Positions 13,760 through 20,706 of a DNA stretch of 44,487 nt are shown here, piece after piece. The DNA is from a virus, in IMG/VR virus record IMGVR_UViG_3300003895_000015, positions 1 through 44,487 of that record; one strand, written 5' to 3'. Positions within the stretch are counted from its first letter, which is position 1. The number at the start of each line of letters is the position of its first letter. The notes beneath the pieces are model-generated. The model did no database searches and was not told where the DNA came from. It saw nothing but the letters and a program-made list of their open reading frames with translations. Position numbers and translations under genes: made by a program.

Positions 13760-14964
13760 GTAAGTCTGTGGCTGTGCAACTGTCGGATGCGAGCATTGGC
13801 CGGGCATTGGCTCAGTCAGAAGTAAGCGAGTTGCGCGACATTCGCCAGCCATTGGCTTTGCGCGTCCACAGCGACCGCCAAAAAGGCACTTGGTACTTGG
13901 TGCAATACAAGAACGGCCAAAAGCGGCGTGTCCGGGTGGGCTATTTCCCGACATTGAAAACCAAAGATGTTCAGGCAATGGTCCCTACCCTTCTTGCGCA
14001 GATGGCCGTTGGAGATGAACCGAGTGCAGACCGATTTGAAACCGTGGGTGATCTGCTCACCTGGTACATGCAGCGCACCGACAAAGACCACAGCAAGTCA
14101 CGTGTTTGGCGCAATGCTGTTGCCAGTGCTATCACAGCGCACCTAATACCGCGGCTTGGTGATATGCCACTGGCGAACCTGACCAAAGCCAACATCGATA
14201 GCAAGCTGATCCTGCCGCTGATGGGTGAAGGCTTAAAGCCAAGCACGATGCGCAAATACTGGGGCACGCTTAAAACGGCGGTATCGATGGGCGCCAAAAT
14301 GGATTTACTGCACCGCGATTACATGGCCGGCATGAAGTTCGTCGACCATGTTCAAAAGCGGATCCTGCCTAAAGAAGGCCGATTGATGCTCAATAAGCTG
14401 CCCACAGTCCTTGAGCAATTGCAAAGCGCTGCGGAGCTTGGCTGGGGCTTAGTGGTCGTGATGCTCATGTTCGCAACACGCATTGGTGAGACGCGCCAGT
14501 TGCGTTGGTCGATGGTGGATTGGGTGAGCCGCATGATTGTCATTCCAGCGGAGCTGACCAAGACCAATGTGACGCATGTACTGCCGATAACTCCGCTGGC
14601 CGAGGAACTGCTCCGCGCTTACCAAGCCTGCCAGTCGGCAAGTTCGGATCTTTTGTTTCCATCAGGCCAAGAAGCTATCAGCAGCCAAGCGGCGCAGGAT
14701 GCTATCAGGTTGGTCAGCAAGGGCAAGTGGTCTGCACATGATTTACGAAAATTAGCTCGGTCGGCGTGGGCTGAGCTGGGTATCGATTACTGGATTGGCG
14801 AGCGATTGCTGAACCACAAGCCGCGTGGGTTGGATGCCGTTTACATCAAAACCGATGGTTTGGCCAAGCGTATGGAAGCGTTGGAGTTGTACCACGAGTG
14901 GCTAAAAACTCAGGGTGTTGGCGCAGGCATTATGCAGGCATTGAGAAACAAGCGGGCGGCCTGA
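13756..14964 (+). CDS. Second tyrosine recombinase, in the replication operon
   Basis: A 402-aa tyrosine recombinase with a full catalytic set: R242 (FATRIGETRQL), K269, H328-x2-R331 (SAHDLRKLARS), H354 (LLNHKPRG) and Y363 (AVYIKT). The N-terminal arm-binding and core-binding domains are present. It is coupled to the helicase loader by an ATGA overlap, 28 kb from the integrase that borders the right end. Possible roles are dimer or concatemer resolution, a recombination function during replication, or an integrase from a second element. No att-like repeats were seen around it. Confidence 0.88.
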   Translation: MSKSVAVQLSDASIGRALAQSEVSELRDIRQPLALRVHSDRQKGTWYLVQYKNGQKRRVRVGYFPTLKTKDVQAMVPTLLAQMAVGDEPSADRFETVGDLLTWYMQRTDKDHSKSRVWRNAVASAITAHLIPRLGDMPLANLTKANIDSKLILPLMGEGLKPSTMRKYWGTLKTAVSMGAKMDLLHRDYMAGMKFVDHVQKRILPKEGRLMLNKLPTVLEQLQSAAELGWGLVVVMLMFATRIGETRQLRWSMVDWVSRMIVIPAELTKTNVTHVLPITPLAEELLRAYQACQSASSDLLFPSGQEAISSQAAQDAIRLVSKGKWSAHDLRKLARSAWAELGIDYWIGERLLNHKPRGLDAVYIKTDGLAKRMEALELYHEWLKTQGVGAGIMQALRNKRAA

Positions 14965-15033
14965 TAGCTGCGTGTTTATTGGCTTTGGCGCTGGTTGGCA
15001 TTTTTCAGCGGCGGAATATTGGAGAGGTGTTTA

Positions 15034-15249
15034 ATGGGGCACTACGACGAACAGCGTGAACAGGATTGCATCCAAAATCAACTCTGCGCGACTAGCCCAG
15101 AGGCCAGCTTTAAGCTGTCTGAAGCAGCTAACCAACTTGATGCCGCTGTGAGCTGCATGGTTCGAGACTGGGTTCAATCAGCATGCCAGCCAGCAGACCT
15201 AGCTCGAGCACAGTACGCACTATCAGTGTTGCGCGGGGTGGCTCCATGA
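15034..15249 (+). CDS. Hypothetical protein, 71 aa
   Basis: A helical 71-aa protein (ASFKLSEAANQLDAAVSCMVRDWVQSA) with no known motif. The ATG at 15034 follows GGAGAGG, and its stop overlaps the start of the RuvC-like gene as ATGA, so it is a real member of the replication operon. Not recognised. Confidence 0.65.
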   Translation: MGHYDEQREQDCIQNQLCATSPEASFKLSEAANQLDAAVSCMVRDWVQSACQPADLARAQYALSVLRGVAP

Positions 15250-15695
15250 TTATTGGCATTGACCCTGATCTGCGCAAATCTGGTGTTGCTGTGGTCGATT
15301 GCGGCGAAATCAAAGAGCTACTTTCACTGGATGCAGTCAACCTTGTGCTGTTTTGTCGCGAGCGCTGGGTAAAGGATGGCGCCACAGTGGCGATGGAAGA
15401 TCCTAACTACAACAAGCCAATTTTCGACCGCCCAGGCTTAAATGCTCTGGCTCGGTTGAAGGTGGCGCAGAACGTTGGCCAAGTTAAAGCTGCAGCCACT
15501 TTGCTTGCCGAGTTTATTGCCTCGCACGGCGTTCCAGTGGAAATGGTCCCTCCCCTTATGGGATACGCCAAGGCGGCAAAGAAGGATGCGGACATGTTCA
15601 AGCGCATGACGCAATGGAATGGTTCCAGCAATGAAGACCAGCGTGATGCTGCTCTGATTGCGTTGTATGGAGGTCGATATGGTGCACGGCGGTGA
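15246..15695 (+). CDS. RuvC-like Holliday-junction endonuclease
   Basis: A 149-aa RNase H-fold nuclease. D6 in MIIGIDPDLRKSG, E51 in VAMEDPN and D131/D134 in NEDQRDAALIAL make the acidic catalytic set of the RuvC/phage crossover-junction family. It would cut branched DNA produced during replication before packaging, the role of Rap or RusA in other lambdoid phages. The start overlaps the preceding gene by four bases. Confidence 0.85.
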   Translation: MIIGIDPDLRKSGVAVVDCGEIKELLSLDAVNLVLFCRERWVKDGATVAMEDPNYNKPIFDRPGLNALARLKVAQNVGQVKAAATLLAEFIASHGVPVEMVPPLMGYAKAAKKDADMFKRMTQWNGSSNEDQRDAALIALYGGRYGARR

Positions 15696-15888
15696 TTTGA
15701 TTAAAGTGGCCAGAACAGCCCGCGGCATGACCCAAGACGAATTGGCGTCACTCAGTGGGTTTGGTCGTCGTACTCTACAGCGGTGGGAGTCAAAAAGGGC
15801 TGAGCCGGGCTTTTCAGCTGTATTCATGATTTGTGATCAGATTTGCGGGGTCGAAGTACCGCAAGCAATGAAACTGCTGGAGGCGTGA
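15679..15888 (+). CDS. XRE-type HTH protein, 69 aa
   Basis: A compact helix-turn-helix protein (RTARGMTQDELASLSGFGRRTLQRWESKRAEPGF) that spans almost the whole product. The ATG at 15679 has GGAGG five bases upstream and lies within the end of the RuvC-like gene. Its stop overlaps the next start (TGATG). As a late-early regulator just before the Q-like gene it may tune the late switch; the target is unknown. Confidence 0.8.
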   Translation: MVHGGDLIKVARTARGMTQDELASLSGFGRRTLQRWESKRAEPGFSAVFMICDQICGVEVPQAMKLLEA

Positions 15889-16229
15889 TGACACTAAAAG
15901 AAGTTCGCCAAGCTCTGCGACGCTGGGGCCGGTTCTGGTCTGAGAAGGAAAACGGGCTTGGTTTTGCCAGTCGCTCAATTACCGCCACAATGATGGAGGT
16001 TGGTGTTCTTGGTGTCAGTTCGCGATCAGATAAGCACTTATATAGTCATGGTGCTGACGGTATCTTTGTCCCTGACTATATCGCTGAAATTGATAAGGTG
16101 ATCAGTAAATATCTGGTACCAGAGGAAAGGGTTTTGCTCCGTTCGGTTTACGTGCAAGGCGCTCAATTGACCGACAAAGGGGAAAAAGCGATTTTGAAGG
16201 TTGAAACTACCCTATCAATTTTTCTCTGA
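15888..16229 (+). CDS. Q-like late antiterminator
   Basis: A 113-aa protein beginning MTLKEVRQALRRWGRFWSEKE, with IAEIDKVISKYLVPEERVLLRSVYVQG in the middle. This matches the size and layout of phage antitermination protein Q-type families (a W-G-R-W N-terminus, then a helical domain with a sigma-4-like feel). The position, last gene of the early right operon, fits. It would let RNA polymerase read through the stacked terminators at 17928-18089 into lysis and morphogenesis genes. The exact Q subfamily is not decided. Confidence 0.7.
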   Translation: MTLKEVRQALRRWGRFWSEKENGLGFASRSITATMMEVGVLGVSSRSDKHLYSHGADGIFVPDYIAEIDKVISKYLVPEERVLLRSVYVQGAQLTDKGEKAILKVETTLSIFL

Positions 16230-16439
16230 GCCACCGTAGATTAGGGCAATATGTCCGATTGCCGCTTTAAGATTTTCCTCGGTGACTTGCTTATCGTCGC
16301 CAAGCAGATACGTCCCGATCGTTTGGGCATGCGCCAAGGTTTTTGGGTCATGCATGCCAACATGCTCAATACGGGAATACATGTCTGCAACGGCCAGCGC
16401 AGCCACGATTGTCTTCTTTGGTATTGCCTCAGTTTTCAT
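16215..16439 (-). CDS. Small leftward accessory protein
   Basis: A 74-aa helical protein (KKTIVAALAVADMYSRIEHVGMHDPKTLAHAQTIGTYLLG) on the strand opposite to its neighbours, overlapping the Q-like gene end to end by 15 bp. GGAGGT lies upstream of two tandem ATGs; the second (16439) has the better spacing. A promoter TTGGAA-N16-TATGAT is visible behind it. Independent expression in a lysogen is likely (a moron). Function unknown. Confidence 0.65.
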   Translation of the reverse strand: MKTEAIPKKTIVAALAVADMYSRIEHVGMHDPKTLAHAQTIGTYLLGDDKQVTEENLKAAIGHIALIYGGSEKN

Positions 16440-16528
16440 CATTACCTCCTTCGTTAATCATAGGCTGAGCTTTAAATTTTCCAACTGATATGTTAGAAAT
16501 TGATTAACTGTATGTCTTTTGGGAAATT

Positions 16529-17170
16529 ATGATGAAAGGGATTATTTGGTTGGCCTCTCTGGCGCTAATCGCAGGCTGCGCATCTACGTCGAGTGATAGT
16601 AGCGACTCGAGCGGCCCGTGGGCTGCATCGGTCAAGCATGACCGATTCAGTGGTGAAGTTGAGTGTTTTGTATCTACCGGCGATTTCTTCACTGAAACCA
16701 GCGTTGTTACATCAAACAACAAGTATTACCCACTGATTCAAATAAAGAATGGAGTCCTTATGGTTGGCGTTCGCTCTGGTGGCCGCTACCCAATTCCTGT
16801 TGGTGATGTAAAAATTCGGGTTGATTCAAATAAGGCTTATGACATTTCTATCACTGAAACGCCAGTTGATGAAAAGGTTGATCCGATGATTGCATCAATG
16901 AAAGCGAGTTATGAATCCCTGCCTGAAGATCAGAAAAAACTGGTCATTAGCGCTATAGATAACGCCAGCAAAGCCCAAAAGGCAATGGTTTCAACATATA
17001 CAGTGGCCACAGGAGATAAAGCCAAAGCGCTGCTAGAAGAAATCAAGAATGGCCGAAAGCTGATTTACCAAGCTGGTATCTTCAGCAATATGCCGGCAAT
17101 GCAGTCGTCGATAGGGGAAGTGGAAATAAACATTTCTCTATCAAAAGCACTTAAGCAATGTGAGATTTAA
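16529..17170 (+). CDS. Phage-borne lipoprotein, 213 aa
   Basis: A typical lipoprotein signal: MMKGIIWLASLALIAGC, with the lipobox LIAGC and then a Ser/Asp-rich linker (ASTSSDSSDSS). The second residue after Cys is Ser, so sorting to the outer membrane is expected. The mature part has a beta-rich region (VECFVSTGDFFTE, PLIQIKNGVLMVGV) and a helical region. I do not recognise a family. Sitting between the Q-like gene and the lysis genes with a membrane-protein partner, it is probably a lysogenic-conversion or exclusion gene. Confidence 0.75.
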   Translation: MMKGIIWLASLALIAGCASTSSDSSDSSGPWAASVKHDRFSGEVECFVSTGDFFTETSVVTSNNKYYPLIQIKNGVLMVGVRSGGRYPIPVGDVKIRVDSNKAYDISITETPVDEKVDPMIASMKASYESLPEDQKKLVISAIDNASKAQKAMVSTYTVATGDKAKALLEEIKNGRKLIYQAGIFSNMPAMQSSIGEVEINISLSKALKQCEI

Positions 17171-17175
17171 GTTTC

Positions 17176-17928
17176 ATGAATATTCCGCAAGCAGAAAGTT
17201 GGTTTACAAGCACTGGGAAAGGCCTTCTGACGATATTGATTATCGGAATGGCATACAATTTTTTGGATGTTCAGCTCATCACTACGACAATTAAAATCCC
17301 GGCACTTCCAGAGGTTAGGATAAATAATGCTCTCGGATTTCAGCACTTGTTCTTATGTTTCCTATTTTATGCGATCTACAGATATGCACTTCATAACTCG
17401 GAATCACTTTTGCAGGTGATGACGATGTCGCTGGGGAAATATTTAGCTTCAACCAAGTGTAGATTTCTTATTAGTGATATTTTTGCAGACCCTACTATTG
17501 AATGCAGTTACGAAATAGGAGGCAACCCAATCAACCAAGTTGGTTCAGTTTTGGTGAAAATTTACCCGCACGGAAAAGGTGAACCTGGCCGTTACTTGAG
17601 ATTCACTCTGGCTTTTGAAAATTGGCGCACAGTCTCAATTTTCATGAATTGCGAACGTATTGATCTAGATTTATTTAATGATGTTTTACTTAGTTACGGT
17701 GTGAAACGAGCTGATGTTAATTACCTACAAAATGGTAAATATGAACTGAGTAAAACTAGTCTCAACGACCAATCAAGTTACAAGCTCATGAGCTATAGTC
17801 TTCTTCGTTTCTGCCCCACGATGCTGACTAATAAAGTTTCATTCGACTTTGCGTTTCCATTAGTGTCATGCCTTATATTGGCGGTTTATAACTCCGTTTC
17901 GATAATTCGCGCCACATTTGGCGCATAA
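17176..17928 (+). CDS. Membrane protein partner of the lipoprotein, 250 aa
   Basis: A 250-aa protein with hydrophobic segments at about 16-33, 54-70 and 223-245, and a soluble domain of about 140 residues between the second and third. Starts five bases after the lipoprotein stop, so the two form one operon, and ends at a terminator. No motif is recognised. The AT-rich composition of this pair differs from the late genes, which suggests separate acquisition. Confidence 0.7.
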   Translation: MNIPQAESWFTSTGKGLLTILIIGMAYNFLDVQLITTTIKIPALPEVRINNALGFQHLFLCFLFYAIYRYALHNSESLLQVMTMSLGKYLASTKCRFLISDIFADPTIECSYEIGGNPINQVGSVLVKIYPHGKGEPGRYLRFTLAFENWRTVSIFMNCERIDLDLFNDVLLSYGVKRADVNYLQNGKYELSKTSLNDQSSYKLMSYSLLRFCPTMLTNKVSFDFAFPLVSCLILAVYNSVSIIRATFGA

Positions 17929-17950
17929 AGCGCCAGAAATGGCGTTTATT
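17928..17950 (+). terminator. Terminator of the accessory operon
   Basis: AAGCGCCA-GAAA-TGGCGTTT stem with TTTATTT after it, starting at the stop codon of the membrane-protein gene. A nearby GCGCC...GGCGC pair at 17910-17925 could compete with it. Confidence 0.65.
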
Positions 17951-18006
17951 TGCCCCTAAAAAACAGTCATAATTTTCTAAGCTGGTGCGAACTGGCTGAA
18001 CAAGAA

Positions 18007-18029
18007 CCCGACCCTGCGTCGGGTTTTTT
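18007..18029 (+). terminator. First stacked terminator before the lysis genes
   Basis: CCCGAC-CCTGC-GTCGGG stem followed by six T. With the next hairpin it forms a tandem stop between the Q-like gene and lysis genes, as expected of a tR'-like site. Confidence 0.9.
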
Positions 18030-18065
18030 GTTACCTGGCATTGCAACTTCCTCGGCGTCCTGTTT

Positions 18066-18089
18066 GCCCAGCTTCGGTTGGGCTTTTTT
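18066..18089 (+). terminator. Second stacked terminator before the lysis genes
   Basis: GCCCA-N8-TGGGC stem followed by TTTTTTA. It ends against the stop codon of the leftward gene at 18088. Confidence 0.8.
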
Positions 18090-18432
18090 ATTTCAGGTCG
18101 CACCACGCAATAGGCCAGTTGTCTCTGAGAACAATGAATGCAACCTGCCTTTGCGGGCAGTAAGCTCCAAGCACCTTAGTAGCTCTGCAATAGCCAACAC
18201 TGTTGGTCGAAATCAGGCCGTCTGGGCTATATGCCATGATGTCCTCAATCTTCACTCTAAGGTACGACAAACCCAAGTCGGCATAATCAATAAAGCCTAC
18301 AAATTGCACGTTGATTGATCCGTCCTTAAGTTTTACTGGGACTGTTTGCCCGCATAGCAAGCCATGGCCATCAATGATTTCAGGAGCCATGGTTACTGCT
18401 CCGTAGTTGTATCTTCGCCGTATGACTGGCAT
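18088..18432 (-). CDS. SOS-boxed leftward gene, 114 aa, candidate antirepressor
   Basis: A 114-aa protein starting MPVIRRRYNYGAV, with strands such as QTVPVKLKDGSINVQFVGFIDYADLG and a C-terminal RQVAFIVLRDNWPIAWCDLK. The ATG at 18432 has GGAG just upstream and a perfect LexA box 11 bp away, so it should be derepressed by DNA damage. The family is not recognised. LexA-controlled antirepressors (Tum of phage 186, Gifsy-type antirepressors) are the known precedent; an SOS-timed lysis or inhibitory function is the alternative. The longer frame upstream of this ATG would overlap the endolysin gene. Confidence 0.75.
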   Translation of the reverse strand: MPVIRRRYNYGAVTMAPEIIDGHGLLCGQTVPVKLKDGSINVQFVGFIDYADLGLSYLRVKIEDIMAYSPDGLISTNSVGYCRATKVLGAYCPQRQVAFIVLRDNWPIAWCDLK

Positions 18433-18442
18433 AACCACTCCA

Positions 18443-18458
18443 CTGTATTTAAATACAG
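18443..18458. promoter_or_regulatory. LexA (SOS) box
   Basis: CTGT-ATTTAAAT-ACAG is a perfect palindrome that fits CTGT-N8-ACAG; the perfect pairing extends two more bases on each side (CA...TG). It lies between the divergent 114-aa gene (11 bp away) and the endolysin gene (27 bp away), directly before the ribosome site of the former. Confidence 0.85.
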
Positions 18459-18484
18459 TGTAATTACTTATTGAGCTCGTTGAA

Positions 18485-18964
18485 ATGGCCGACATCCGCA
18501 AATCTTTGATTGCTGCAGGCGTCAGCGGCGCCGTATTACTGTCAGCCACGGTTCTGGTTGTGCCTTTCGAAGGCAAGGTCAACAAGGTTTATGTTGACCC
18601 GGCAAACATCCTAACTAGCTGCTATGGCCACACTGGCCGCGAGCTTAAGAAAGGCATGCAGTTCACCGACGAACAGTGCCTTGACCAGTTAGCAACTGAC
18701 TTGGCCAAGCACGACAAGCAAATGCTATCAGCTGTAACGGTCCCGCTTTCTGAAGGTGAGCATGCTGCTTACCTATCTTTCGTCTACAACGTTGGCGTCG
18801 GAAGTTGGCAACAGTCTACGTTGCTGAAGTTGCTGAACAAAGGCGCTCGTTTGAGTGCATGTGAGCAATTAAAGCGGTGGATTTACATCGATGGCCAGCC
18901 AAGCAAAGGCTTAGCTAACCGTCGCCAGGCGGAGTACACGATGTGCATCAAGGATCTGAAATGA
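18485..18964 (+). CDS. SAR endolysin (lysozyme, GH24)
   Basis: A 159-aa muramidase with the catalytic E29-N8-D38-N5-T44 arrangement (FEGKVNKVYVDPANILTSCYGHTG in two parts, E29 and T44 visible). The weakly hydrophobic N-terminal segment (about 7-26, rich in Ala, Gly and Ser) is a signal-arrest-release domain, so export should be by Sec and activation by membrane release, as in phage 21 and P1. First gene of the lysis block; the next gene overlaps as ATGA. Confidence 0.92.
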   Translation: MADIRKSLIAAGVSGAVLLSATVLVVPFEGKVNKVYVDPANILTSCYGHTGRELKKGMQFTDEQCLDQLATDLAKHDKQMLSAVTVPLSEGEHAAYLSFVYNVGVGSWQQSTLLKLLNKGARLSACEQLKRWIYIDGQPSKGLANRRQAEYTMCIKDLK

Positions 18965-19440
18965 AATCGCTAAACAGAATTCTGGTCATTGTTATTGGTG
19001 CTGTAATGATGGCGCTGATCACATATGCCACCTATGCGTGCTTTCGCATCGCCAGCGCACAACAAGACGCTGCAATGTTGCGTATGCATCTCGAATCGCA
19101 GCAAAAACAAGTGCAACTCCTATCAGCAGCTGTTGAATCAGCTGACGTCGAGCTACAGCGCATGCGTAAGGAGCGTGAGAAGCTGGCTGCGATCCAGTCT
19201 GAATATGAGCTGCGCATAGCGATTATCAATAAACAAAACGCTGCACTGAGCAAAGCAGTCAGCACCATTGAGCACAGCACAGATGAATCAGTTCAATCTT
19301 GGGCTAGTGCTGAGCTGCCTGCTGATGCTGTCGGCGTGCTCCAGCACCGAGCCAACGAAGGTAGTAGTACAGACCAAAACGGTAACACTGCTGCCACCAG
19401 ACAACATGCTATCAACGAGTTGCCAACCACAACCCTTTGA
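18961..19440 (+). CDS. Inner-membrane spanin (Rz-like)
   Basis: A 159-aa type II membrane protein: one N-terminal segment (about 5-27), then a long coiled coil (ESQQKQVQLLSAAVESADVELQRMRKEREKLAAIQSEYE split across residues 45-85). This is the Rz i-spanin plan, which spans the periplasm and fuses the membranes at lysis. The start overlaps the endolysin stop (ATGA), and the o-spanin gene lies inside it in another frame. Confidence 0.85.
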   Translation: MKSLNRILVIVIGAVMMALITYATYACFRIASAQQDAAMLRMHLESQQKQVQLLSAAVESADVELQRMRKEREKLAAIQSEYELRIAIINKQNAALSKAVSTIEHSTDESVQSWASAELPADAVGVLQHRANEGSSTDQNGNTAATRQHAINELPTTTL

Positions 19441-19555
19441 TGGATCTACCAACATCGACCTGCTGCGCTACACCGTGCAGCTACAAAATGATATGAGGCT
19501 GTGCGATGCAGATATCCAGCGGTATCGCCAGTGGAGGCAAGCCAACCATGAGTGA
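19283..19555 (+). CDS. Outer-membrane spanin (Rz1-like lipoprotein), overlapping Rz
   Basis: A 90-aa lipoprotein starting MNQFNLGLVLSCLLMLSAC; the lipobox is LSAC followed by SS. The first half lies within the Rz-like gene in a different frame and the rest extends beyond it. A short Pro-containing segment (LLPPDN) and cysteines at about 47 and 74 follow. Together with the Rz-like protein it completes a two-component spanin. I prefer the ATG at 19283 over an in-frame TTG at 19268. Confidence 0.85.
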   Translation: MNQFNLGLVLSCLLMLSACSSTEPTKVVVQTKTVTLLPPDNMLSTSCQPQPFDGSTNIDLLRYTVQLQNDMRLCDADIQRYRQWRQANHE

Positions 19556-19784
19556 GAGGATTTCTGACATGGCTGAAAAGGTCTCAACACCTGCTGCCTA
19601 CACCATCAGCACGGGCACTGCGACTGCAGGCATGTTAGGCATCGGCGATTGGGCTGTTATCATCGGTATCTTGGGTACCATCGCAACAGTGCTTATGAAC
19701 TGGTACTTCAACCGGCGCCGGCTAGAGATGGAAGAACGTGAGCACAATGCTCGCATGAAGCAACTCAATGCCCAGAACAAGTAA
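19548..19784 (+). CDS. Putative holin
   Basis: A 78-aa protein with one clear hydrophobic segment (WAVIIGILGTIATVLMNWYF, about 35-54), a weaker one before it, and a charged C-terminal tail (NRRRLEMEEREHNARMKQ). Size, tail and the pattern TISTGTATAGML...IGDWAVIIG fit phage holins found beside SAR endolysins. It overlaps the spanin gene by eight bases. The order endolysin-spanins-holin is the reverse of lambda. Confidence 0.8.
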   Translation: MSERISDMAEKVSTPAAYTISTGTATAGMLGIGDWAVIIGILGTIATVLMNWYFNRRRLEMEEREHNARMKQLNAQNK

Positions 19785-20130
19785 GCCTTGCCGTAAGTGC
19801 AAGGTGTTGACTCGCTGCTCGTCTGGCTACTGCGACAAGTGCAGGCCAGCCGACACCACCAACTGGGGTGCTTGGCAGCAGAAGCACGGGACCAGTTCGC
19901 AACGTGGTTACGATGCTGAGTGGATGAAGCTGCGGCAAGTAGTGCTCGAACGTGATTCGTTCCTTTGCCAGCACTGCTATGCACAAGGCGTGTTCACCAG
20001 AGCAACACACGTCGACCACATCAAACCCAAGTCTCAAGGCGGGACCAACGACTTGAGCAACCTGCAAGGCCTCTGCAAAGCCTGCCACGCGACGAAAACC
20101 GCAACGGAGCGCAGACGGGGGGCGGGTTAA
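19768..20130 (+). CDS. HNH endonuclease
   Basis: A 120-aa HNH nuclease. Two zinc-binding cysteine pairs (C-RK-C and C-DK-C near the N-terminus, C-QH-C and C-KA-C around the core) frame the motif VDHIKP (H84), N98 and H107. Such genes lie right before terminase in HK97-type and cos-type phages, where the nuclease supports DNA cleavage at packaging. It overlaps the holin end by 17 bp. Confidence 0.9.
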   Translation: MPRTSKPCRKCKVLTRCSSGYCDKCRPADTTNWGAWQQKHGTSSQRGYDAEWMKLRQVVLERDSFLCQHCYAQGVFTRATHVDHIKPKSQGGTNDLSNLQGLCKACHATKTATERRRGAG

Positions 20131-20223
20131 ATCTCTGCAACCTATCGCCAAATCGACCGCCCGTGAAGTCAGATTTTTACAGCCGCGAAATTAAAAGTTT
20201 AGTCCGAACACCAAGGAACGCCG

Positions 20224-20703
20224 ATGTCAGGAACTTCAACAGTGCCTGGTCGGGGTCGAAAGCCAAAGCCAACGGCAAGAAAACAGCTGGCTGGGAACCC
20301 CGGCAAGCGCAAATTAAACAAGAACGAACCTCAGTACAGTCCGGTACTTGCTGGCGTTACTGCTCCCGACTGGATCTCCGATGATGCGAAGGTCATGTGG
20401 GAAGCTGTCACTACAGAGCTATGCCGCGAGGGTGTACTGAAGGTCACTGACTTACACAACGTTGAAGGCTTCTGCTGCGCCTATTCAAACTGGCGAAAAG
20501 CACAAAAAGAAGTTGATTCGATGGGAGTCACATTGATGACGCCAACCGGAACATTCATCAAGAATCCGGCGGCCACGGTCGTCAATGAAGCAATGCGACA
20601 AATGGTATCGCTTGGGTCACTGCTAGGCTTGGATCCATCCAGCCGCTCGCGGTTGATGGGAGCCAGTAAAAAGCCTGCGGCCAACGAATTCTCGGAGTTC
20701 TAG
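20224..20703 (+). CDS. Terminase small subunit (P27 family)
   Basis: A 159-aa protein starting MSGTSTVPGRGRKPKPTARK, with KQLAGNPGKRKLN and the C-terminal LGLDPSSRSRLMG, typical of the P27-type small terminase. It recognises the packaging site and guides the large subunit. AAGGA lies before the ATG. Four bases precede the large-subunit start. Confidence 0.92.
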   Translation: MSGTSTVPGRGRKPKPTARKQLAGNPGKRKLNKNEPQYSPVLAGVTAPDWISDDAKVMWEAVTTELCREGVLKVTDLHNVEGFCCAYSNWRKAQKEVDSMGVTLMTPTGTFIKNPAATVVNEAMRQMVSLGSLLGLDPSSRSRLMGASKKPAANEFSEF

Positions 20704-20706
20704 GAT

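Noticed and set aside
19965-20384. 139-codon ORF overlapping the HNH and small-terminase genes
   Set aside because: Out-of-frame shadow rich in Arg/Pro/Ser, starting within the HNH gene with no ribosome site.
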